Below, one piece after another: positions 40,466 through 47,363 of a stretch of 64,000 bases of DNA. A model generated the notes under the pieces. It saw nothing but the letters and a program-made list of their open reading frames with translations. It did not search any database and was not told the origin of the DNA. Source of the stretch: Caballeronia jiangsuensis (GTDB taxonomy: Bacteria > Pseudomonadota > Gammaproteobacteria > Burkholderiales > Burkholderiaceae). The stretch's first letter is position 1, and the number at the start of each line of letters is the position of its first letter. The position numbers and the translations under genes are program-made. The DNA lies in contig JFHF01000019.1 of NCBI GenBank assembly GCA_000648925.1, positions 1 through 64,000 on the forward strand, in the 5' to 3' direction.

Positions 40466-40491
40466 GGGGAGCTTCTAGCTCCCCCTTTTTT
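40466..40491 (+). terminator. Terminator between small-gene operon and integrase
   Basis: A perfect 8-bp stem GGGGAGCT/AGCTCCCC with a TCT loop is followed by CTTTTTT on the plus strand. The integrase stop codon lies five bases beyond on the other strand. Confidence 0.88.
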
Positions 40492-40495
40492 ACGA

Positions 40496-41479
40496 CTATC
40501 CAAGCTTCAGAGCGAGTTCCTCAGGCGTCACATGGTAATAGCGGTCCAACATACTGATGTTGACGTGTCCGCTAATGCGACTTAGCTCGATGACATTCGG
40601 AATTTTCTTTGCCATCGAACTCAGTGCCATGTGACGCAGATCGTGGTAGTGAAAGTCTTCGATCCCTGCTCTGCGCACTGCCCTTCTCCAAGTACTGTCG
40701 ATTACGTGCTCGGTGATCGGGAACACACGATCATCGTCCCTTGCCATACCTTGCAGGATTTGTATGGCAACACTGCTCAACGGGACAAGACGCGGTCTGC
40801 CGTTTTTTGTAATCGGCAAGTATGCGGTTCTGCGCTCCAAGTCGATGCGGTCCCACCTCAGACTAATAATCTCGCCACGTCGCATTGCTGTTGCAAGCGC
40901 AAACTGGGTGATTGGCACCATGTAAGGATTGCGAGACTCATCCAAAGAACGGAACAGTGTTTCAAGTTCCGGCGCAGTTAGTACTCTGTCCCTTTTATTG
41001 TAGAAGATCGGTTTCATGACCTCGAAAACGTCTTCGTTGATCTTGAGACCCTGATCGCGTTTTGCTTTCTTCAGAATGCCGTGCAGTGCATCCATGTCGC
41101 GCACAACACTAGAAGCCTTACAAGTTTGAAGTCTTTTGTCCCTAAATTCTGCAATAACGGCTTTCGTCAGCGTTTTGTTGGTGTACTGGCCGAGGAAACG
41201 CTTGAGTAGGCCGTATCGGAATTTTGCGATCTTATTTTTCTGAACCTGCGCTGCTAGGTACTTTTCTATGTGTCGGTCGATGAGGTCTGCAATAAGGATT
41301 ACGTCAGCACCCAGAGCAACAGTTGACTCCGAAAATGTCCCATCCTTCATTGCTGCTTCTACACCGTTAGCCCAGCTTTCAGCTTCCGTACGGTTGTCAA
41401 ACGCTTTGTTTTGTGGTGGATACCCCTTGATGTTGACGCGGGCCAGTACCTTGTTGCCACGTTGCGCGAAGCTTGCCAT
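40496..41479 (-). CDS. int: Tyrosine integrase
   Basis: A 327-residue site-specific recombinase. Residues 1-75 form an arm-binding type N terminus (ARVNIKGYPPQNKAFDNRTEAESWA) and 75-165 a SAM-like core-binding domain. The catalytic domain follows: ATAMRRGEIISLRW (Arg I), PITKNGRPR (Lys), HYHDLRHMA (His-x-x-Arg), SGHVNISMLDRYYHV (His and nucleophilic Tyr). All catalytic residues are present. It is read away from attR, 190 bp from the core, the usual place for a phage integrase. Its leader contains GGGGAAA as ribosome site and, just upstream, an inverted fragment of the host target gene. Confidence 0.95.
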   Translation of the reverse strand: MASFAQRGNKVLARVNIKGYPPQNKAFDNRTEAESWANGVEAAMKDGTFSESTVALGADVILIADLIDRHIEKYLAAQVQKNKIAKFRYGLLKRFLGQYTNKTLTKAVIAEFRDKRLQTCKASSVVRDMDALHGILKKAKRDQGLKINEDVFEVMKPIFYNKRDRVLTAPELETLFRSLDESRNPYMVPITQFALATAMRRGEIISLRWDRIDLERRTAYLPITKNGRPRLVPLSSVAIQILQGMARDDDRVFPITEHVIDSTWRRAVRRAGIEDFHYHDLRHMALSSMAKKIPNVIELSRISGHVNISMLDRYYHVTPEELALKLG

Positions 41480-41493
41480 GTTGTTTTTCCCCG

Positions 41494-41560
41494 ACCGTCA
41501 AGCCTTCGCTGATACCGAGCGGCTTGGCGATCATCTTGTTCGTGCTGCCCATGTGGACGC
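41494..41560 (-). repeat. Inverted, diverged copy of host target-gene segment
   Basis: Read on the minus strand, these bases match the host regulator gene at 41670-41733. There are 34 identical bases, one mismatch, AAG, one mismatch, 20 identical bases, a 3-base insertion and ACGGT. It would encode VHMGSTNKMIAKPLGISEG against the host's VHMGSTNKMIAKTLGISEG. The similarity begins exactly at the attachment-core edge. It is phage-side DNA located between the integrase start and attR. Confidence 0.92.
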
Positions 41561-41576
41561 TGGCTAGCACTACTGT

Positions 41577-41590
41577 TTGCACTTTGCACT
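41577..41590 (+). promoter_or_regulatory. Tandem TTGCACT repeats near attR (candidate arm sites)
   Basis: TTGCACTTTGCACT contains the heptamer twice in tandem, 62 bp from the attR core. The same heptamer occurs at 2311 and 2334 on the attL side. Tandem short direct repeats flanking the core are typical of integrase arm sites; this function is inferred. Confidence 0.45.
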
Positions 41591-41651
41591 GAATTTTCAT
41601 GCCAAACTTCAACTAAGTCCTTGTTTCAATTGAAAAATCATAGCAAGCACA

Positions 41652-41671
41652 AGCAGCAGATCATGCGCTGC
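41652..41671 (+). repeat. attR core (20-bp direct repeat)
   Basis: An exact copy of the 20 bases at 2201-2220. From here the host reading frame resumes with the rest of the HTH domain, confirming that this is the right junction of the prophage. Confidence 0.93.
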
Positions 41672-41983
41672 GTCCACATGGGCAGCACGAACAAGATGAT
41701 CGCGAAGACGCTCGGTATCAGCGAAGGCACGGTGAAGATTCACCTTGCAAGTATCTTCCAGCAACTGGGCGCGACAAATCGGGCCGCCGCGGTCGCGATC
41801 TACAACGGCGTGCAGAACTCGCACCTTGAAATTCTGCGCATTGGAAGCGAGCGATCCGCGCGTGTCGTCGCGGGGCAGCCAGGCGCGATTCCGTTGCGCC
41901 GGCCACGGACGCGTTATCCGTCGCTTCTCGACAACGACGCGGCTGCGCTTCCCATGGCCGCCGAGCCTGAGTCGACGTTCTAG
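41652..41983 (+). pseudogene. LuxR-type response regulator, 3' part
   Basis: The remaining 110 codons of the regulator interrupted at 2220. They hold the second half of the GerE helix-turn-helix (IAKTLGISEGTVKIHLASIFQQLGATNRAAAVAI) and an unusual C-terminal tail rich in Pro and Arg. A frame from TTG at 41621 in phage DNA reads into it, so a short DNA-binding fragment could in principle be made, but no clear ribosome site is present. Excision of the prophage would restore a protein of about 276 residues. Confidence 0.9.
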
Positions 41984-42042
41984 CAACAAACCAGGCAAAC
42001 GGGTTCGTCCTTTGCGCACACGTTTTACGCGCAACGAGTAAT

Positions 42043-42726
42043 ATGCAAGGCATGGGGTTCTTCTACACACCGCTACCGCTTTGGCTTACCGTCGGCAGCT
42101 GGATCGCAGCCGCGGGCGTGCTCGCGCTCGGGCTGCTACAGCGACCGTTCGCTCGTCTGCAGGATGCGACGCTGCAAAACGTGTGGCTCGGCATCATCGT
42201 CGCGGTCTCGGTGCTTTGGGCGTGCAACGCATGGTTCGATGACGGACCCGTCATTCATCTGTTGGGCGCGACGCTGATGGTCACGTTGTTCGACTGGCGG
42301 CTCGCGCTGATCGGAACTGCTGCGACCACGGGCCTCGCCGCGGTCGTTCTCGATGCCTCGTGGCTCTCGGTAGCGACCACCTATCTTCTCTTCGGCGCAC
42401 TGCCCGTCGCGGTCTCGACCCTGTTGCAGCGTTTGAGCAATGCCTGGTTGCCGCGCAATCTCTTCACTTTCATCACCGGGCACGGCTTCGTCACTTCGGC
42501 TGCGGCGGTGGCGGCGGCATGCGGCGCCACCGTGCTGCTCGAGATGGCGCTCGCCAGCGGCCGGTTCGTCGTACCTCCGGCGTTCACGCGAGGCTCGCTG
42601 CTGCTGGGCGTCGGCGAGGCGCTCTTCACCGGCCTGCTTACCATCCTGATCGCCGTGTACAAACCTGCGTGGATCACCACGTATGACGTGCGCCGCTATC
42701 GCCTCGATCGCGGTCCGCGCGTCTAA
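42043..42726 (+). CDS. CbiM-like energy-coupling factor transporter permease
   Basis: A 227-residue integral membrane protein with about six hydrophobic segments. HLLGATLMVTLFDWRLALIG (near 72) and LLLGVGEALFTGLLTILIAVY (near 190) are typical of CbiM-type substrate-binding permeases for nickel or cobalt uptake. An N-terminal His usually involved in metal binding is not obvious here (the start reads MQGMGFFYTPLPLW), so the substrate is uncertain. No CbiQ/CbiO partners lie nearby. It lies 59 bp downstream of the split regulator. Confidence 0.7.
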   Translation: MQGMGFFYTPLPLWLTVGSWIAAAGVLALGLLQRPFARLQDATLQNVWLGIIVAVSVLWACNAWFDDGPVIHLLGATLMVTLFDWRLALIGTAATTGLAAVVLDASWLSVATTYLLFGALPVAVSTLLQRLSNAWLPRNLFTFITGHGFVTSAAAVAAACGATVLLEMALASGRFVVPPAFTRGSLLLGVGEALFTGLLTILIAVYKPAWITTYDVRRYRLDRGPRV

Positions 42727-42873
42727 GTCTCGCGAACCTTGCCCGCTTCGTGCGATCTCATTCCCCGGATCTCGGATTCCGGGCGATGGGCGCGCGTGCA
42801 AAGTACGATAAGATTGAACTCCTTCCCCACACGGCGCATCTTACTTGCCCGTGTCTTCTTAGCGCCAGACTTG

Positions 42874-43458
42874 ATGGAACGTAACTACGCACCGCGCCGG
42901 CTCCTGCGGCTCGTCGGCCGGATGGCGGTATGCGCATCGCTCGCATGCGCGGTCTCCGCTTTTGCCGATTCGCTCGACGAGCGCAACGAACTGATTCACC
43001 ACTTCGTCACCGACTTCAAGGCCAACCCGCTCGTCGCGGATTGCGCCGCGCATGGCAACTTCATCGCCAGCACGTCTTCGGCTTTCGATCACGTCGAATT
43101 CCCGCCCGACTCGTTCGATGCCTCCCATTCCGCGATCGAGCCGTGGAACGATTCGTTCGACGAGAAGAAGCAGCGCATCAAGGTGGACAACGTGGTGACC
43201 GTCGAAGGTCAAGGCATGCCGAAGGACGGGGAGCGCGATCCCACTCCGCTCAAGTTCCGCTGCGGTTATGTCGGCAGCCAGATGCTCGCTTTCGGCTGGA
43301 ACGATCCGGTGCCGGCGTTGCGTCCGCGTGCCGAACCGCGCTCGACCCACAGTACGAAGGGCAAACACGGCACGAAAAACAAGGCGACCACGGGCAAGAC
43401 GAAGAGCACGTCGAAGTCTTCGGCCAAGTCGACGAAGAAGACGACCAAGAAGCACTAG
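42874..43458 (+). CDS. Exported BspC-domain-type protein
   Basis: A 195-residue protein. The ATG at 42874 gives a clear signal peptide (RRLLRLVGRMAVCASLACAVSAFA, cleavage near residue 31). The mature part contains two Cys (VADCAAHGNF, FRCGYVG) likely to form a disulphide and resembles the BspC-domain family common in Burkholderia. The last 50 residues are Lys/Thr/Ser-rich and disordered, a basic tail that could bind DNA or the cell wall. The family name is from memory; export is well supported. Confidence 0.7.
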   Translation: MERNYAPRRLLRLVGRMAVCASLACAVSAFADSLDERNELIHHFVTDFKANPLVADCAAHGNFIASTSSAFDHVEFPPDSFDASHSAIEPWNDSFDEKKQRIKVDNVVTVEGQGMPKDGERDPTPLKFRCGYVGSQMLAFGWNDPVPALRPRAEPRSTHSTKGKHGTKNKATTGKTKSTSKSSAKSTKKTTKKH

Positions 43459-43492
43459 CCGATACCTTCCCCGCGACGAAGACACAACAAAA

Positions 43493-43525
43493 AAGGGCGT
43501 GGCCACATGAAGTGGCCACGCCCTT
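43493..43525 (-). terminator. Bidirectional terminator
   Basis: A perfect 14-bp stem AAGGGCGTGGCCAC/GTGGCCACGCCCTT with a 5-base loop. On the minus strand it is followed by TTTTTTG, serving the M14 peptidase gene; it can also stop the plus-strand BspC-type gene. Confidence 0.9.
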
Positions 43526-43551
43526 CTTACATCAGCGGTTAGTCGCCGGCG

Positions 43552-44712
43552 TCAGGCGCCGGAAGACTGCAGATGCCACAGGATGGCCTGCAGCATCGAC
43601 GCGCCGAGCGCCGCACTACGGGCGCCACTCCAGCCGACGCTCTCATCCGGCAGATTCGCGTTGTCCTTGAACGGCATCTCCAGCGTGAGCGACAAGCACT
43701 TGTACTCGTTGCCGATGTACTTCGACGCGAGCTTCAGTGCATCCGTCTGATACTTGCTCGACTCGTAGCCGTACACGTCCTGGAAATCCGGGCTCGCCTG
43801 CTTGAAGAACTCGACGAACGCCTTCTGCTCCTTCGCCTGCTGCGGCGTGAAGCCCGGCAGCATCTCCGATCCCGCTACGAACACATAGGGAATCGCTTCG
43901 TCGCCGTGGATATCGAAGAACAGGTCGCAGCCCGTTTCCGCGATGGCCTCGCGCACGGCGAGCACTTCCGGGCTGCGCTCCGCACTCGGCTCCATCCATT
44001 CGCGATTCAGGTTCGCGCCGGCCGCGTTGGTGCGCAGGTTGCCGAGCACGCTGCCGTCGGGGTTCATGTTCGGCACGATATGGAAGATGGCACGCTCGAA
44101 GAGCGAGCGCGCAACCGGATCGCCCGCCCAGTCGCCGAAGCCCGCGAGGCGCTTCACGAGCCCTTCGACGAACCATTCCGCCATCGTCTCGCCCGGATGC
44201 TGACGCGCGATGATCCAGACTTTCTTCTTCGGCTCGGCGTCGCCGAAGTCCGGGATGCCGAGCGAGAGCACCGACATCGGGCGGCCCTGCACCGAACTGC
44301 CGAGTTCGGTCAGCGTCGCGAGCGGCATCTGTTGAACCGCGCCGAGAAATTCCGAGTGGCGCTCTTCGCTGTACGGCTCGAAGTACGCGTAATAGATACG
44401 ATCGAAGTCCGGCGTGTGATCGATCTTCATCACCTTGCCGTCGTATTCCGTCGATACGCGGAACCAGTTCACGCGGTCATAACTCGCGACCGCCTCGTAG
44501 TCGCGCCAGCCCTCCGGGAACGCGCACTGCGCCGCGTTCTCGAAGGTCATCACGAGACGCTCGCCACGCGCGCCGGACACGCGAAAGTAGAACCACTGCG
44601 CGAAATCGGCATGCGAGTCGGGACGGATGCGCAGCCGAACGTCCTCGGGATCGTCGGCGTTGAGGACTTCGATCGCGCCCGCGTCGAAATTGCTTGAAAT
44701 GGAGAGTGTCAT
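43552..44712 (-). CDS. M14 family carboxypeptidase (cytosolic type)
   Basis: A 386-residue zinc peptidase. The N-terminal beta domain (residues 1-120, FRVSGARGERLVMTFENAAQCAFPEGW) is the M14_N type found in cytosolic carboxypeptidases. The zinc site is His172/Glu175 in RQHPGETMAEW and His269 in DIHGDE. The substrate-binding NLNREW and the late catalytic-type Glu in LTLEMPF are present. The ATG at 44712 begins the family N terminus; the frame open further upstream overlaps yaaA and is not coding. No signal peptide. It lies 32 bp downstream of yaaA, probably the same operon. Confidence 0.88.
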   Translation of the reverse strand: MTLSISSNFDAGAIEVLNADDPEDVRLRIRPDSHADFAQWFYFRVSGARGERLVMTFENAAQCAFPEGWRDYEAVASYDRVNWFRVSTEYDGKVMKIDHTPDFDRIYYAYFEPYSEERHSEFLGAVQQMPLATLTELGSSVQGRPMSVLSLGIPDFGDAEPKKKVWIIARQHPGETMAEWFVEGLVKRLAGFGDWAGDPVARSLFERAIFHIVPNMNPDGSVLGNLRTNAAGANLNREWMEPSAERSPEVLAVREAIAETGCDLFFDIHGDEAIPYVFVAGSEMLPGFTPQQAKEQKAFVEFFKQASPDFQDVYGYESSKYQTDALKLASKYIGNEYKCLSLTLEMPFKDNANLPDESVGWSGARSAALGASMLQAILWHLQSSGA

Positions 44713-44744
44713 CTGCGTTTCCTTGCGTGCTTGCCGCGCGGGTC

Positions 44745-45524
44745 TCAATCCCCGATGCGGCGACGAAATACGTATGTCGTGTCGTTCGACGCCTTCGCGT
44801 CGAACTTGTAGCCTTCGCTGTCGAAGCTCTTGAGCGCTTCCGGCTCGTCCACGCGGTTCTCGACCGCATAGCGCGCCATCAGACCGCGTGCGCGCTTCGC
44901 GTGAAAACTGATGATCTTGTAGCGTCCGCCCTTCCAGTCCTCGAAGACCGGCGAGATGACAGGCGCCGCGAGCAGCTTCGGCCTGACCGACTTGAAATAT
45001 TCTCCCGACGCGCAATTCACCAGCACACGCGCGCCGCGCTGCTTTTTCAGCTGTTCGTTGAGCGCCGCCGTGATGCGCTCGCCCCAGAACGCGTACAGGT
45101 CCTTGCCGCGCGCGTTCGGGAATTTCGTGCCCATTTCCAGGCGATACGGCTGCAACAGATCGAGCGGCCGCAGCAAACCGTACAGCCCCGACAACACGCG
45201 CACATGGTTCTGCGCGAAGTCGAGATCGCCCGCGGAGAGCGTCTTCGCGGCGAAGCCTTCGTACACGTCGCCGTTGAACGCGAGCACCGCCTGCTTGGAA
45301 TTGTGCGCATCGAAAGTCTTCGACCACTCCGCGTAACGCTGGAAATTCAGCGCCGCGAGCTGGTCCGAAATGCCCATCATGCCGCCGATCTGCTGCGGCG
45401 AAAGTTCGCGCAGCCCGTCGATCAACTCGGCGGCGTCATCGACGAATTGCGGCAGCGTGTGCTTTTTGATATGAGCCGGCGTCTCGTAGTCGAGCGATTT
45501 GGCGGGAGAGAGAACGATTATCAT
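44745..45524 (-). CDS. yaaA: Peroxide stress protein YaaA
   Basis: A 259-residue protein of the YaaA/DUF328 family, which lowers free iron and oxidative damage under peroxide stress. The N terminus MIIVLSPAKSLDYETP and internal PNARGKDLYAFWGERIT, LVNCASGEYFKS and ISFHAKRARGLMARY are all family hallmarks. Length is normal. It is divergent from the PIN-domain gene and lies upstream of the M14 peptidase gene. Confidence 0.95.
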   Translation of the reverse strand: MIIVLSPAKSLDYETPAHIKKHTLPQFVDDAAELIDGLRELSPQQIGGMMGISDQLAALNFQRYAEWSKTFDAHNSKQAVLAFNGDVYEGFAAKTLSAGDLDFAQNHVRVLSGLYGLLRPLDLLQPYRLEMGTKFPNARGKDLYAFWGERITAALNEQLKKQRGARVLVNCASGEYFKSVRPKLLAAPVISPVFEDWKGGRYKIISFHAKRARGLMARYAVENRVDEPEALKSFDSEGYKFDAKASNDTTYVFRRRIGD

Positions 45525-45580
45525 GGAGGCTCGCCGGCACCCCGCCGGCGATCGTTGGCATAAACCCCTGATTGTATCGA

Positions 45581-46060
45581 ATGGACAATTCCGCCGCGCC
45601 GCTGCCGTCGCCGACGCGCGTGGTGCTCGATTCGAATGTGTGGATCGATATCCTCGTATTCGACGACGCCGCCACGCGCCCGATTCACGCGGCCCTCGAA
45701 GCCCGCACGCTCGAAGCGCTGATCGACGAACGTTGCCTGCGCGAACTCACGCGCGTGCTCGACTATCCGCAGTTCGTGCGCATGGAAGTCGACAAGACCG
45801 CCGCGCTCGCGACCGTCGCGCGCCTGTCGACGCTCGTCGCCGCGAGCATCGAAGAAGACGAGCGCCCGCTGCCCAAATGCCGCGACCGCGACGACCAGAA
45901 GTTTCTCGAGCTCGCGCACGCGTCGGGCGCGCAGTGGCTGGTCTCGAAGGATCGCGCGGTGCTGAAGCTCGCGCGCCGCATCGCGCGCGACTTCGCCTTT
46001 CGCATCGCCGAACCGAGACCCTTCGTGCTCGAACTGGAAGCACAGGCGGTCATCGGCTGA
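45581..46060 (+). CDS. PIN-domain protein (putative toxin component type)
   Basis: A 159-residue protein using the ATG at 45581. It has the PIN fold start VVLDSNVWIDILVF with a first acidic residue, a conserved Glu/Arg region (RCLRELTRVLDYPQF), and CRDRDDQKFLELA and WLVSKDRAVL near the end. These supply the acidic cluster of this RNase family. It belongs to the group annotated as putative toxin components, but no antitoxin gene is adjacent, so it is probably a solitary host nuclease. It is divergent from yaaA. Confidence 0.82.
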   Translation: MDNSAAPLPSPTRVVLDSNVWIDILVFDDAATRPIHAALEARTLEALIDERCLRELTRVLDYPQFVRMEVDKTAALATVARLSTLVAASIEEDERPLPKCRDRDDQKFLELAHASGAQWLVSKDRAVLKLARRIARDFAFRIAEPRPFVLELEAQAVIG

Positions 46061-46100
46061 TGCTGTCTTAAAATAGTCGCGAGCCCTATTCAACGTCCAC

Positions 46101-47288
46101 ATGATCATGAACGCCACGCACGAATTGCCGCCGACACCGCCCGAGCTTTCCTTCCCGTCGCGTCTGCCCAATGTGGGCACGACCATCTTCACCGTGATGA
46201 GCGCGCTCGCGACGCAAAAAGGCGCGGTGAATCTCGGTCAGGGTTTCCCCGATTTCGACTGCGATCCGCGCATCGTCGATGCGGTCGCCGGCGCAATGCG
46301 CGACGGCCACAATCAATATCCGCCGATGGCGGGCGCCGCGCCCCTGCGCCACGCGATCGCGCGCAAGATCGACGCGCTCTACGGCCGCGCCTACGACCCG
46401 GACACGGAGATCACCGTGACCGCCGGCGCCACGCAGGCGCTGCTCACGGCCATACTCTGCTGCGTGCATCCGGGCGATGAAGTCATCGTCATCGAGCCGA
46501 TGTACGACAGCTACGTGCCGTCGATCGAGCTCGCGGGCGGCAAGCCGGTGTTCGTGTCGCTCGAAGCGCCCGATTACGCGCTGCCCTTCGACAAGATCGC
46601 CGCCGCGATCACGCCGAAAACGCGGCTGCTGATGATCAACACGCCGCACAATCCGACCGGCCGCGTATGGCGCGCCGACGACATGAAAAAGCTCGAAGAG
46701 ATCGTGCGCGACACCAACGTGCTGATCGTCTCCGACGAAGTCTACGAGCACATGGTCTACGACGGCGCGCCGCATGAAAGCGTCTCGCGCTATCCGGAAC
46801 TGGCCAAACGCAGCTTCGTCGTGTCGAGCTTCGGCAAGACCTTTCACGTGACCGGCTGGAAAATGGGCTACGTCGCCGCGCCCGCCGCGCTCACCGCCGA
46901 ATTCCGCAAGGTGCACCAATTCAACGTGTTCACGGTGAATACGCCGATGCAGATCGGTCTCGCGCACTATCTCGAAGATCCGAAGCCGTATCTGGAACTG
47001 CCCGCGTTCTATCAGAAGAAGCGCGACTTCTTCCGCGCGGGCTTGTCGGACACGCGCTTCTCGCTGCTGCCTTGCGACGGCACATACTTCCAGTGCGTCG
47101 ATTATTCGAAGATCAGCGACATGCCCGAAGGCGAATTCGCGCAGTGGCTCACGAGCGAGATCGGCGTGGCCGCGATTCCCGTGTCGGCGTTCTATCACGA
47201 GAGCCATGAATCGGGCGTCGTGCGCTTTTGCTTCGCGAAAAAAGAAGAGACGCTCGCGCTCGCGCTCGAACGTCTCGCCCGACTCTGA
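46101..47288 (+). CDS. PLP-dependent methionine-type aminotransferase
   Basis: A 395-residue fold-type I aminotransferase of the YbdL-like group. Visible motifs are GAVNLGQGFPDFDCD near residue 45, NTPHNPTGRVW near 180, VSDEVYEHMVYDG near 210, and the PLP lysine in SSFGKTFHVTGWKMGY near 250. Known relatives transaminate methionine and other amino acids with 2-oxo acids. Cytoplasmic, no signal peptide. It lies 75 bp upstream of the 3-hydroxyacyl-CoA dehydrogenase gene on the same strand. Confidence 0.88.
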   Translation: MIMNATHELPPTPPELSFPSRLPNVGTTIFTVMSALATQKGAVNLGQGFPDFDCDPRIVDAVAGAMRDGHNQYPPMAGAAPLRHAIARKIDALYGRAYDPDTEITVTAGATQALLTAILCCVHPGDEVIVIEPMYDSYVPSIELAGGKPVFVSLEAPDYALPFDKIAAAITPKTRLLMINTPHNPTGRVWRADDMKKLEEIVRDTNVLIVSDEVYEHMVYDGAPHESVSRYPELAKRSFVVSSFGKTFHVTGWKMGYVAAPAALTAEFRKVHQFNVFTVNTPMQIGLAHYLEDPKPYLELPAFYQKKRDFFRAGLSDTRFSLLPCDGTYFQCVDYSKISDMPEGEFAQWLTSEIGVAAIPVSAFYHESHESGVVRFCFAKKEETLALALERLARL

Positions 47289-47363
47289 GCGGCGGCGCGA
47301 GCGCCGAACCGCATCGAACCCGACGCCACGCGCGTTCCCATCTCCGAGGAGCAGAACCGCATC

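Larger units (their letters stand above)
2201..41671. mobile_element. Integrated podovirus-type prophage (39,451 bp between att cores)
   Basis: The element is bounded by exact 20-bp direct repeats that split a host gene. It carries a tyrosine integrase next to the right repeat and a full set of virion genes: terminase, scaffold, capsid, portal, adaptor, nozzle, internal proteins and tail fibres. It is less GC-rich than the host on both sides. No tail tape-measure or sheath gene is present, and the adaptor-nozzle set suggests a short-tailed phage with an SU10/P22-like architecture. No obvious frameshift was seen in the virion genes, so it may be inducible. I did not recognise a repressor, a DNA polymerase or a dedicated endolysin. 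Confidence 0.93.

Noticed and set aside
41397..41612. A 71-codon minus-strand frame spanning the inverted host-gene fragment
   Set aside because: It looks like a regulator fragment only because of the inverted copy. It overlaps the integrase gene in another frame and has no start signal.
43552..45327. A 591-residue form of the M14 peptidase
   Set aside because: The extra 205 N-terminal residues are an out-of-frame reading of yaaA. The family start is at 44712.
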